Shown here piece after piece: positions 35,032-46,451 of a DNA stretch of 64,000 nt. Source of the stretch: Sipunculus nudus (lineage: Eukaryota; Annelida; Sipuncula; Golfingiida; Sipunculidae). Numbering within the stretch: the first letter of the stretch is position 1; each line of letters begins with the position of its first letter. Under the pieces are notes generated by a model. The model was given only the letters and a program-made list of their open reading frames with translations. It searched no databases and had not been told where the DNA came from. The DNA is taken from positions 14,066,576 through 14,130,575 of the forward strand of contig CM049309.1 in the NCBI GenBank assembly GCA_026874595.1, given 5' to 3'. Made by a program: the position numbers and the translations under genes.

Positions 35032-35449
35032 ATGAATGACCCACTGTAAACTGATTTGTGTTCCATATCATTATCCAATTATATTATAGTCTCTTTCAGT
35101 GGCCGCCATCACTACAAACATGTTTTATGCTTGTCCGTGCGACGGGTTGTGGCCATGATGGTCTCGGCATGCAAATGTTTTCACATGTATATGCACCATG
35201 ATTTCAAGAAGATGTAGCAATAAATGATTTGCCTATTGTGTGTTTTTATTATTCTATGGTTGCTGGAGCTCGTGTTCCGTTTTAGCGCTGTATGGAACTG
35301 TATATATTGATTATAAGTAATGACTAGCATGTCGGGACGCCACTTTTCTCAGCTGGGGGTGGTGGCTTGGCTGGGAGAATTTTTCTCGATTTTTTTTTGT
35401 CAGAGCTCAGTTAATTTTGGTTAATGTCAGGTCGCCATTTTATTAAGCT

Positions 35450-35459
35450 GAGGGGAGGG
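35450..35459 (+). promoter_or_regulatory. Polypurine tract of the Gypsy element
   Basis: GAGGGGAGGG abuts TGTAACAACC, the first bases of the 3' LTR. In LTR retroelements this RNase-H-resistant tract primes plus-strand DNA. Confidence 0.9.
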
Positions 35460-35680
35460 TGTAACAACCTGATGTCTGTGATATAAATTCTATTTCAGGT
35501 TTCAACTGGTTTGTTTGCTGGTCTCGCTCTTTGCCTTGTGGTTTCTAGTAATTGTTATTGCCTTGTCTGCCTGGATTGTTTCTATTGCTGTTTTCAATGG
35601 TTTTCTCATTTCTCATGACGAAACCAGTTTTCTCACGTGACTGTGTTAAGGTTGGTGGGTCAAGAGAGTCAGAGCTTCAG

Positions 35681-35968
35681 TTTCCAGTGATACATGGAAC
35701 TGAACGTATCTCTTTTCTCTCTTGACAGGTAGGAGCACTTAACTTTTATTAAGTATTAACACTAAACCATTGGTGTATTCACGTTCCTTGAATGTTTAAA
35801 AGACACGAGTATTGCTAAAAATATCATGCAGTATATCGCAGCTAAAATATTATGCAGTTTTCATGTTATATTCATATTACGCAGGTTAAAAGTAATTAGT
35901 CTCATAATGGTAAGCTTGAGTTTCCAGTGATACATAGAACTTAACGTATCTCGTTTCTCTCTTGACAG
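35681..35968 (+). repeat. Duplicated 48-bp segment within the LTR, 240 bp apart
   Basis: TTTCCAGTGATACATGGAAC through CTCTCTTGACAG recurs with a few changes at 35921-35968. The 192 bp between the copies are AT-rich. A tandem duplication of ~240 bp or an insertion could explain it. Confidence 0.85.
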
Positions 35969-36001
35969 TCTCTACTTCGCATGAGAGATGTTTGATTTGG
36001 T

Positions 36002-36010
36002 CTGTCTGAA
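36002..36010 (+). repeat. Mutator-like element target duplication, left
   Basis: CTGTCTGAA, identical to 38383-38391. Confidence 0.92.
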
Positions 36011-38382
36011 GGTTGTTACTAAAACGCGTGCACGCATGTGTGCACGCACACGTGCACGCAGATTTCCACTGTTAATAAACCTACTAAAATGCGTGCGGCC
36101 AAAAGTGCGGACGGTGTACAAATGAACTTAAATCAAGCATAAATCAACTTAAATCTTGTATATTACCACACTGTCATAGTGAAAGACATATTACAGGTCA
36201 TCATACAAGTAATACCCTATAGATTTGACTGAAAGATTTATTGTGTTTTTGTATAGTTTTATTGTAAATGGTAATTGAATGTGTAAAAAATACAATTTTT
36301 AAATAAAAAAATACATATTTTATCATGAATTCATGTTATCAATAAATCAGTTTTATATTAATTTAAATCCTGGCTATGTTCAATTCCTGACATTTAGAAC
36401 ACCGTCTTAGTGAAAGACATTACAGGTCATCATACAAGTAATACCCTATTGATTTGACTGAAAGATTCATATACGCTAAGTTCATATTCTATTTTAGTTT
36501 CATTTATTGTGTTTTTGTATAGTTTTATTGTAAATGGTAATTGAATGTGTAAAAAAAATACAATTTTTAAATAAAAAAATACGTATTTTATTATTAAATT
36601 ATGTTATCAGGCCTCGTAAATACCGATTCAACATACAAAATTTGTAGCTTACAGCATTAAGAGGATCAATAAATCAGTTTTATATTAATTTAAATCCTGG
36701 CTATGTTCACCTCCTGACATTTAGAACAAATTTTAAATTATTCATCTTATTACTTTTTATTTGATATTTGTTGTTTTTTTTTTTTTTTCTAAGAGAATTA
36801 GAAATATACCCGTGGTGAACTTATGTCAAATTTTAAGTATATATAAATATATCTACCAGATATATTTTTTAATATAATTTATTGCAAAATAAATTTGTGT
36901 AAGATGCAATGAAAATGTACGTGCTATTTGTAAATTGTAAATGGGCATAGCCAAGCGCAGGGAAAAAATAATTCAAATATATGTTTTAAAGTAAGCAGAA
37001 TGGGCTTTTACAAAATCGCCTCTTTGTGACTCTAGCATATACTTTTTTCATTTAAAAAAAACTGACACATCAAATATTCTTCTTGAAATAATTAAGTGAT
37101 ATAATTATTTATATGAAAGTTAGCGAGTTCCTGTTATTTTGTGTATTTTAAGTTTTTGTATTGTTGTTACTTTGGCCGAGAATGTTTGCTACAATAAAGT
37201 GTTGCACATGTGTGATACGTTTGTGTTTATTTGTTTTATTATGCAAATTTTATGCAAGTTATTCTTGACCACAAGAATATTAGTTCCAATAACAAATAGT
37301 GATCTTCACATGAATTTCTCTAACCCTAAACATTGAATATCACCCAGAAATACATTTAATTTGTACTTTAAGAAATTGTCTAAATACGGTGTACATGACA
37401 ATCCCCCCATAAATATTTACATTCATTAATAATAATAATTATAATAATGTCCACCATCCGTATGCAAGTGTGTATATATCCTTTTTTTTCAAATGTTATT
37501 ATTGCAATTTTAGTTACCATTTAGTAATTCTTTGACTCTTGATGCTGGATATAACAATTTTTTAAAAATTAAACGGTACTTGAAGAAATTGTCTGATATG
37601 ATTGTATATTTCACTTATGTATTTATTATTATAAATGGGTAAATGTGTGTTTAAGAGGGAGTTTAAAGGGTTATTTTACTATCTTGAACGCATTATTCCA
37701 AAATTTTTTTAATCTATAATAAGGAAGATTAATATAATGGATAAGGCTTGTAGAGTTTTATATCCAATATATGTAATATGTATGACCAAAATGCTCAAGT
37801 AAATGCTGAAGTGCAACGTTTTCTTGGCGACGTCATCAACGTTATGAATAACTTTATAAACAAAAAAAATTAAGCCGTTAAAGTCAACTAAGGAGAAAAA
37901 TAAACTCTCAAGCAATACCATCTTTCATTATATAACCTTTTTTCTCTAAAAGTATACTTTCCCTTTATATTACAGAATATTTCCTTTGTTTACAATTTGC
38001 GTTAAATATTGTAAATAGGTCTTTAAAAACTCTTAAATACACATTCATCCATAATCATAGAAAGAACGGGACTAACTGCTGGCGGAATACTTAAAAAAAA
38101 TTAAAGATGTCAAAAATTTTAATGTTTTAGATGTAACAATCCCGGAAGTATCTTGCTACAGTCCAGGACCCCATGCGGTAAAACGATCGAAAACAAATTT
38201 GGTTGTAGTTGAATAATTCCTTTCATCATGCCCTTGACTATGGTATTTTGATAATTTATAATAATTAAGTTGATTTTTGCAAAATTTAAGTTAATTTGTA
38301 CACCTTCTGCACCCAGGGCCGCACGCATTTTAGCATATTTTTAAACAGTGTGAATCTGCGTGCACGCGTTTTAGTAACAACC
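36011..38382 (+). mobile_element. Non-autonomous Mutator-like (MULE) DNA transposon
   Basis: 2,372 bp bounded by inverted repeats starting GGTTGTTACTAAAACGCGTG. The repeats extend ~100 bp (left 36011-36134, right 38284-38382); the left carries an extra 24-bp GTGCACGC-rich block. A perfect 9-bp direct duplication (CTGTCTGAA) flanks it. Long inverted ends with a 9-bp duplication are typical of the Mutator superfamily. No transposase frame is present and the interior is AT-rich. Inside, a ~235-bp segment (36166-36400) is repeated with two insertions at 36401-36727. Removing the element restores an uninterrupted LTR with its AATAAA signal. Confidence 0.9.
36166..36727 (+). repeat. Direct duplication inside the Mutator-like element
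   Basis: Both copies run from 'gtgaaagacat..tacaggtcat' to 'tggctatgttca' and 'ctgacatttagaac'. The second copy contains two extra segments, around 36470-36503 and 36612-36670, that the first lacks. Confidence 0.9.
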
Positions 38383-38391
38383 CTGTCTGAA
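38383..38391 (+). repeat. Mutator-like element target duplication, right
   Basis: CTGTCTGAA, directly after the right inverted repeat and overlapping the start of the LTR polyadenylation signal region. Confidence 0.92.
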
Positions 38392-38475
38392 TAAAGTTTT
38401 ATATCAACCTTGTGTTGGAGGTATTTCGTACATGTCTGGAGACGGACGGCTTGGCTATGCCGGACACCCGTTACA

Positions 38476-38990
38476 TATATATGAACCTTAAAAAGTGTGG
38501 ACAATGATCAAGCAAAGAATCTTGTCAGCAACAGATGTGCTTGCATTCATGGGTTACTATTACCTTAGTGTCAACAACTCCTGGGACTGGGACTGTCTCA
38601 ATCTCGAGTCCATAATATAGACAGACCTCTCTGCAAGGAGACGCTTAATTGTATAAATATACAAGAGCATTTGGACTGTTTTATGTGTTCATAGTGGAGA
38701 GGTGCCTGTACAGGGAGGTATAAGGAGAGGTTTCCCAGTATAGATACCAGTACATGAGGCTGCTCATCTGTCAGACTATCTATGAGATGTTATATTAGAT
38801 TAAATCTGCTTAAAATTTCCGAACAGGCCTATTATTAATGAAAAAGAAAAAAAGTTTTAAAATATTTCACCTTTCTCTCTGTGAATTTGAAAAATTCAAA
38901 TGCCGTAGTTTTGTTTTCAAAAGCATTAAATGGGGTTTGATTATTCGTTTGCAAGTTGTTAATAATATAAAAACATCCTGAAAACTAAAT
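38476..38990. other. No recognised feature
   Basis: Unique AT-rich DNA between the Gypsy element and a family-D copy. Confidence 0.55.
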
Positions 38991-39596
38991 ATTTCTTGGC
39001 ACTGCAGGTGCCATAGTATCCCCAGACAATTAACCCCCCCCCCCCCTCCCCCCCGCCTCGAAGAATATGATCACATCTTGAATTCAGATGCAGAGACTGA
39101 CACTTGGCAAGCCACCATGGTTTCGTATGAGTATGGGCATATTTAAGGTCAAGGTCACTCTCATCGGAGAGGTCATGATCAAAATTGAAGTATATCTCAT
39201 TCCGTAATCAATTGTCTATATTCATGATATGAAAGAATCTGTCCATTAGATTTCAATTTATCATGCCCACAGTGCTGTCAAGAAAATGACACAAGGTGGC
39301 ACCATCTGTATTCTGTCAAATGTATCAAGGTCATCCATGTTCAAATTTGACCTAGCCGTTGATAAGATGCATCAAACTTGTGGGTTTATTGACTGTACCT
39401 CAAAATCTTTCAAAGTTATTCCATTTAAACATCATTTTAGCTAGAAAACAACAAAAGGTGGCGCCATCTGTCTTCTGCAGAAAACAATGCTATCAAAGAT
39501 CTTATGTCAATTTGATTTTTGGACCAATCCATGGATCCCTCAGTGAGATATTAAAGTTAACATCATTTCAGCGTTATCGCCTCTGTGACCTTGAAC
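38991..39596 (+). mobile_element. Family D repeat element, copy 2
   Basis: It begins 'atttcttggc' with hairpin GGCACTGCAGGTGCC, then 'atagtatccccagacaat', a C13-T-C7 tract (39034-39054) and 'actgacacttggcaagc'. It contains 'aggtggcaccatctgt' and 'aggtggcgccatctgt' about 175 bp apart and 'gatattaaagtt' near the end. It is followed at 39599 by a family-B-type palindrome (GGGACCCATGGGTCACAGTG). Non-coding. Confidence 0.65.
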
Positions 39597-39630
39597 AAGG
39601 GACCCATGGGTCACAGTGCACAGCTGTTAT
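39597..39630 (+). repeat. Family-B-type 5' palindrome fragment
   Basis: GGGACCCATGGGTC followed by ACAGTGCACAGCTG resembles the 5' end of the B element at 10526. No B body follows. Confidence 0.5.
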
Positions 39631-41697
39631 ATATGATCACAAAAAGTGATTTGGAAGAGGAGGTAGGCAAAGGCTGGTTTTGTGAGGTAATATAAGCTCT
39701 ATTATGAGCTGATGGTGTTTAACTCAAGTTATGTAAGATTTTGATATCCTTGGAGACAGGGTGGAGGATTGATGTCACTAATATTATTTACAGTTGAAAA
39801 TGGTGTGCTATTATCACACAGGATTTGACTTGGCCATAACACTTTACCTACATTGCAGAAGAATTATTTGAAAAGTTAAACTATTTATTAAAAATTAATA
39901 ACAAATATTGTGTCAAGTATAATTTAAATTAAAAAATAATAACAGTATCATCTGTTTTTTTGTTCATCAAAGATTTTTTAATAATATTATCGACATAAAT
40001 GATTATTAAAATAATATTATAGAATATATTCATGAATGCATTTGTATTCAAATACTTTCATTTTTACCTGTATTACTATCCTTATACATGAAATTATGGA
40101 GTACATATTCATATTTGCATTCAAATACATTTGCAAAGTACTGCACCATGTCTGGTATTTATTCAGTTTCAGCCAAACAAAGTTCTTGAGAATCCAGAAT
40201 AAACAAATATCACAAATTTAAATAATGATCATAAGTACCTGGTTTTATGAATTTTATTTATATTAAAAAAATAAAACTATAATATTCACTTTGGACTACC
40301 TTCACATCAATCTATGCACTAGACATAGCAAGAGTCTTATGACAATTATTAACATTACAGAAATCATAATGAAATCTGTCTAAGACCTGATTTTTTTCAT
40401 ATTCAATTTAAAATAAATGTATCAGAAAAAAATTTGAAGAATCTCAGCTATGAAACCATTATATGTGTTAAAAATAACCCAAGGATAAGAACACCCTATA
40501 AATTATACAAGGAGAAAACTGGAGATGGGCAAGTTTAATTTTATTAATTGAAATATAGGAACCAGTAATATAAATTATGATTATTTACAGTCTTGTGACA
40601 GCTGTTACAGCCAGGTGTCTGAATGTTATAAGTGAAACATATTGACATCTTTAATCAGTACCTGTCTGAGTAAAATTTAAAAATTTTGACATTTTAACTT
40701 TTTTTTTAAATTTTGAAATAAATATTAATTAACAAGCTGAAACACTTGGAAAGACCTGGGGATTTAGATTTATATTATCAGCTGCACCTTTGTCAATCAT
40801 TAATTTCCTTCATATAATCCCTAATAGTATCGAACAATATAATTTAATTTTTTTTTTCATTATTAAAATTGAAAAGAAAAATACCATAGGTGACTCAATG
40901 GTGTTACTTGAAATACATTTTCATCAATCCATACAAAATCCATAAAGCATCAGTAACTGCAAGGTAATTCCCTGTTAATCATCAACTGTCAAATTCCTTT
41001 TCTATTGATTATTTTTAAAGTTGTTATTACAGACTTTTGGTTGGACACCTGGTTCAGCTGTGGCCAGTAATAAGCTGCCCAGCTGCAAGTATATGCCCCA
41101 CGTCAAGCGTGCATAATTGGCCTGAAAGGTCAAGTAGAGGACACACAGGTGACTGAGGAGGGGCTTGGTAGAGCCTGGGTCTGACATGGTCTCATGAAAA
41201 ACTTTAATAAAAGCTACAGTTTTTGGCCAGTTTCTTTCAACTTTCAAAACCAACAAGTTTAAACCTTTATTTCTGCATGATATGAAAATTATATCAACAG
41301 TGCTTACAGGAAACAAACATGCCATGATCAAAATTAGGCAAAATTTAAGGTACTGATTTTATATTTATACTAATAACTTATAAAATTTGAAAAATTCAGA
41401 ACTAATTTTGGGTATACAATTTAATCTTTATTAAATAATGTTATATCCCTGACAAAAAAAAGAAATCTCTAGCTTCAGCAATGTTATGGGAGTAAATATA
41501 TTTCTTGTTTACAAAGTGCATTATGTTCGGGCCCATAACTTAAAACAATTTCGCAATACTCACATCAATATTGGCAGGTGCATTGATTATAAATAGAAGA
41601 ACATGTATATTTTATATGATCAAAGTCAGATCATTGGTTTTGATATTAGGCAGTCTTGAAGTGTAACAATGGAATTTTAATTGAAAATTAAATTAAA
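39631..41697. other. No recognised feature
   Basis: Very AT-rich DNA. Open frames such as that on the minus strand at 41002-41331 lack any recognisable domain. Confidence 0.55.
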
Positions 41698-42860
41698 ATC
41701 GACAAGCGACTACGTGTATCCGCCAAAATCAGGGAAGGACGGGTGAAGTGAGGCATGGATTGAGTGGCAAGGGGAAATAGAGTTACATGTGTTACATATT
41801 AGAATGGATCTCTGCCACATAAACATGATTGTAGGTGGTGCCACCTGTTATTTGAACGAGAAACTATCCAAGATGTATACGCATGCCGAATTTCAGGTAA
41901 TTTGGTCAAACCACTGCAGAGATATGAGTGATTTTAACCCAAGGCAGACAAACAGATGGACGCAGTGCAAAAATGGCTGCATGTGGTGCCACCATTTTTG
42001 TGTATGTTATAAAGCTATCAAAGGGCTCCATTTGTATAAATTTTTTTTCCTGATTGGTTGAATGGTTCCTGAGATATGAGCTTGGATGTCTGCAGCGTGA
42101 AAGTGAAGGTAGGTGGCCCCACCTGTCATAAAATCTAGAAAGCTATCTAGGATGTATACGCATGCCGAATTTCAGGTGAATCAGTCAAACCACTGCAGAG
42201 ATATGAGTGATTTTAACCCAAGGCAGACAAACAGATGGACACTGTGCAAAAATGCCTGCAGGTGGCGCCACCATTTTGTGTATGTTAAAAAGCTATCCAA
42301 GGGCTACATTTGTGTAAAAATTTTTTTCTGATCGGTCAAACGGTTCCCGAGATATAAGCTTGGTTGTCTGCAGCGTTAATGTGAATGTAGGTGGCGCCAC
42401 CTGTCATAAAATCCAGAAAGCTATCTAGGATGTATAAGCATGCCGAATTTCAGGTGAATTAGTCAAACCACTGCAGAGATATAATTGATTTTAACCCAAG
42501 GCAGATGAACAGATGGACACAGTGCAAACATGGTTGCAGGTGGCGCCACCTTTTTTGTGTATGTTATATAGCTATCCCAGGGCCACATTGTGTCAAATTT
42601 TTTTCCTGATCGGTCAAACGGTTCCCGAGATATGTGGCTTTATGTGTGGAAACAGACGCACAAACGGACGCTGGGCAGAGAGGAAAGGTCAGAGGTCAAG
42701 GTCACTTGGTTAGGCACCAGTTCACATGTGACCCGATAATTTGTGTAAGTTTTGGAAAAATCCGTCCAGTAGTCTCAGAGGAGTTCTCCGGATACGAAAA
42801 CGGCGGTGGCGGAACCCAGTCAAAAACATAGTATCCGCAAAACTTCTTTTTGGCGCATAC
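41698..42860 (+). mobile_element. Family F element, stand-alone copy
   Basis: The 5' end is TCGACAAGCGACTACGTG, then TATCCGCCAAAATC. The core has about three and a half ~280-bp dimers with GGTGGCGCCACC. The 3' end is TATCCGCAAAACTTCTTTTT, then GGCGCATA, which pairs with itself and with the 5' subterminal TATCCGCCAAAA. No family-A sequence surrounds it, so F can exist, and presumably moved, on its own. Non-coding. Confidence 0.8.
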
Positions 42861-44932
42861 AATGATGGCATCTTTGAAAAAGGATCAGAAATAAAATCTT
42901 AATAGATACAGGTTTGCTCACAGGAGTATTTTACTCTGTCAGGAAATATTTTGTTATTATTATTTATTAGCAAGAGAAATAGTATTAATTCAGCTACCAT
43001 ATTTCTACAGGTATTATAGGAAGACTTGATGGCAAGAAGTTATAGTCATGGAATTAGCATTTGTTTTTCTTTAGATATATTTGTATAATATTACTTCTTC
43101 TTGTGGCATGATGGTGATTTTTAGCATTCCATGAAGGCTGCTGACTGATATGTATTCATGTATCTTCAGATAAATGACTGTTAAATGTGAAAATGTCTGA
43201 TACTTCTGTAAGTCATGACAAAATGTCCATAAGTTGCATCCTCATGCTGCACAAATAAAGCCTTACATAGATGTAACTGCTCTGGTATAGATCAATGATA
43301 CTTCTTGCCAAATCTCACAGTACTTGACAGGTACCAGAAGAGCCACTGGAAGGGAAAAGAAAATTGACCCCCAATTAGGGGTAATTTAAGTCTGGCTTCT
43401 GATACTTAATAAGTCTAATCTCAGTATATCCTGTCTGACTGAAGAATTTGTGGGCAACCAATCAGGTTACAGCACATCAGAACCACTAATCCCTATTTAT
43501 TCCATGACTGTAAACTATATGGTCAGATTATTTTCACTTCGTGCCTGCTGGACATATACCGAGCCATCACGCCAATGCTTGTATATCTCCCCATAATACT
43601 TTCGATCAAGATTTATTAAAGAGAGGAGCAAGTCATACAAGAGACGTTGATTTTCTGGGAGGTGTTTCGCTGATCCGACATGATTTCACAAATGAAGTGT
43701 CTAGCCATGGCCTCCCTTGGGAATAATTCTCCTCCTCTGGTTCCAAATCACTCAATTCATGTCTTAATCCACAAGGAGCAGCTCTGGGACCCGCAGGGCA
43801 GTACCCTGCTTCAATACAAAGGATTCTACTTATCCAGCAACAGTCAGATTTACAGGGGCATTCAATCAAACCACCAGAGCTTCAAATTAGTCCAGTCTGG
43901 GTGTTGGCTCGGGATTAGCTCAATCTTCCTTTTGTTAGATTTCATCAACAGTCACAAAATAAACTTGAATTTCATCTTCCCACACACAGAAAAATTCTTT
44001 CCTCCTTTTTTTTCTCCCACACATTATAACTTTTCTGAATACACCTCTTATTAAAAACTGAAAAGTTTGGAGATAGGTAGGAGGACACAAAGAGGGTTGT
44101 ATCATGACAATTTTGGTTTTTGGATCTTGTTTTCATTAGGTGAAATTTTAAAATTCTATATTAAAATTTTAGTATTCATTGTAATAATTTGTTCAATGGA
44201 GCCTTCGTAAATTATATTAAACTAAGTTCAATCAGCTATAGGGTGACATTTGGGTTGCAATCTTAAGAAGAAGCCCACCTTCCATGTGTTTGGAAAGACA
44301 AACAACTGAAAATCATATTAATTTTAAATTATAATTTCCCAGCCAGCTCTAGCTATTTTGGTGTTATAAAGGTCAGAAAACCTTACATGAAGTTTAAAGT
44401 TTGCATCTCTGAGGAAAACTGACAATGCATGCATGGTTATTAAACTGACTGTCCTCTCAAGTTCCCAATAGTACTCCAAACTTTCATTAATGGAGAACTC
44501 ATAGCAGAATAAGCCCTAGTCTGCCATTAATAGGGTTTAATTAATCTGCAGCTCCTAGTTTGTCTCACTGAAACTTTAACAAAGGAACAAGGTGAAAACA
44601 TGGGTTATATTTAAGTCTCTTTTCAACAACCAATATTTTCTTTATAGGAAGATCCGGTAATAATTTGCATACAAGTGTCCCATTGCAAACAGGAGTTAAT
44701 TACATTGCCATGCATTAATACCTTGATTCAAAAGATTTAAATCATTGAAAAGAGAGGGATGAGAATTTATTTTCTCTGGAGGGATAGTATATTATCTAAA
44801 GAATGTCATCTCATATCAAGACCAATTGTGGGTGAATCCAAGATTTATTCACTTCAAACTAGGAAATATATTTCTTCATAGAAGAAAATTTCTGTCTGTT
44901 AGAATATATATTTATACATATATATATATTTA

Positions 44933-44966
<34 letters not shown>

Positions 44967-44967
44967 C

Positions 44968-45012
<45 letters not shown>

Positions 45013-46451
45013 TAAATGTTATATCTCCCAGACAATTCTGAAGAAAGAGATTTTTCATATTTCTCATACTTAGAAAATCATTAATTTCAGCTGTGATAAG
45101 AATATGTATGGAAAAAAAGGTCACAAACACACTAGGGCATCAATGCATTTCTTACTTTTAACCTTAAAAAATGTTATTTCATATATCCTGTGACTTCTTT
45201 TTCTGCACAAGTCTATGACTTCAAATCCTATCCAAGGTCGCATTGGTGTTTTATTTTCAGTGACCTTTTTCCTGTCAAAAGTGAAATATTATATCCTGTG
45301 ACTTTTTTTTCTGTGACATGTTTTTAATGTTCTCCATGACAAATATTTGCCATATTTAGGGCAAGTTTTTTTTATAGATATTGGGACAATTAACATATGA
45401 ATAAAAAAGTTTGATAAACTGGTATGTTTTAGGCAGCTGGCAGCATGGATGTTATATGCAAATTCCTCGTTCCACACCAAGTACCTTCGTACCATCACAA
45501 ACAGCTTGCAGTCATAATGCATGAAAGCCATCCATTATATCAGCAAAATTACAACTAATCATTTACTAATTTATGAAGCTAGGCTAATTAAAAGTCATTA
45601 ATGACTGTACAAAGGCAGAGCGGCCACCTCATCAACTGGGGAATATGAAAGCTTACAAAGTCTAACATTGTAAAGATACTTAACTGATCAATATGACGCA
45701 ACAGGGCACATTCATCGTGGGAAATTGAAACAGTCTGTTGACACCCATGTGTTTATGGCTACGCCTGGCAGCTTAGCTCAGGCCGGATAGATGTAGTTCA
45801 TCAGCTTCATGGGAACTAGAAGGATAACTCCGGCGCAATCTTGTCTGTGTCAATACATGATAAGCCATGTATGGTGTGGCTATGATGAAGTATGCACTCA
45901 TCCCTCATTACCCAAATATCCGTCTTCTCAGCTTAGCCTACAGCAAAATTTGTGTCATCCCATCAACGGATGGGGGATGGTTTATATTAACCTGGTCAAT
46001 ATCACCCAAGTCCCTGCCTACAGACTATATTGAAAGTGTGGGGAAAATATGGGGCAACAATTTTCAAAAGGGTTGCCTGCAACATGTGGTCATTTCCAGT
46101 AATAGTTTGGACAGGCTATTGAAGAGATTAATGTTTTCACAGGCAATCACAGCATAATGAGAGCAGCTTTTCATTCTACTAAATATTAAATAAAAAGACA
46201 TATATGTATATATACTGTGCATATATGTAAAGATTAAATCTTTACATACAAGATATTGTAGGTAACATCACCAAGCAATGTTCTGCAGCAAATTTCTACA
46301 TGTCCATTTAGCACACCAAACGTGTTTTTGCTCAGTTTAATACTCATAATAAAACAGATCACAATAACCTAACTTTTGATTTACAAGAAGGACCCATCAG
46401 AACTTGTCAGCATATGAAGTGATTTGTGTCCAGTTAACAGACAGTCAATGG
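42861..46451. other. Unique AT-rich DNA with possible regulatory blocks
   Basis: No exon was recognised. 43540-43880 is higher in GC and open on the minus strand (43633-43869: GPRAAPCGLRHELSDLEPEE, then ENYSQGRPWLDTSF). 44500-44760 holds clustered TTTAATTAA, TAATTTGCAT (octamer-like), TTAATTACATT and CTTTGTT/CTTGATTCAAAAG-type motifs. 45690-46150 is higher in GC. These are candidates for conserved elements only. Confidence 0.3.
44904..45008 (+). repeat. (TA)n microsatellite, ~100 bp
   Basis: Near-continuous TA with occasional ACATA and TTTA interruptions. The Tyr/Ile-repeat open frames on both strands here are artefacts. Confidence 0.95.

Larger units (their letters stand above)
29256..38475 (+). 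mobile_element. Decayed Ty3/Gypsy LTR retrotransposon with two nested insertions
   Basis: The order on the plus strand is an RRM-like segment, gag with a CCHC knuckle, aspartic protease, reverse transcriptase, RNase H, integrase, the purine tract GAGGGGAGGG, and a 3' LTR that begins TGTAACAACC and ends GTTACA. PR-RT-RH-IN order is that of Ty3/Gypsy. Reading frames switch repeatedly and stops are present, so it is dead. The left end is uncertain: TGTAACAACCTGA recurs at 29267-29279 but the following text does not match the 3' LTR. A SINE interrupts the gag/protease region and a Mutator-like element interrupts the 3' LTR. It lies antisense to CEP78. Confidence 0.9.
35460..38475 (+). repeat. Gypsy 3' LTR, split by a Mutator-like element
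   Basis: It begins TGTAACAACC directly after the purine tract and ends GTTACA, giving the inverted TGTAAC/GTTACA termini. Without the inserted element and its duplicated target the LTR is about 635 bp. The polyadenylation signal AATAAA lies right after the insertion (38390-38395). A 48-bp segment occurs twice (35681-35728 and 35921-35968). Confidence 0.85.

Noticed and set aside
41002-41331. 109-codon minus-strand frame
   Set aside because: No recognisable domain, Leu/Ile-rich, and in AT-rich DNA without splice context. A chance frame is more likely.
44826-45130. Frames made of Tyr/Ile repeats
   Set aside because: Translation of the (TA)n microsatellite.
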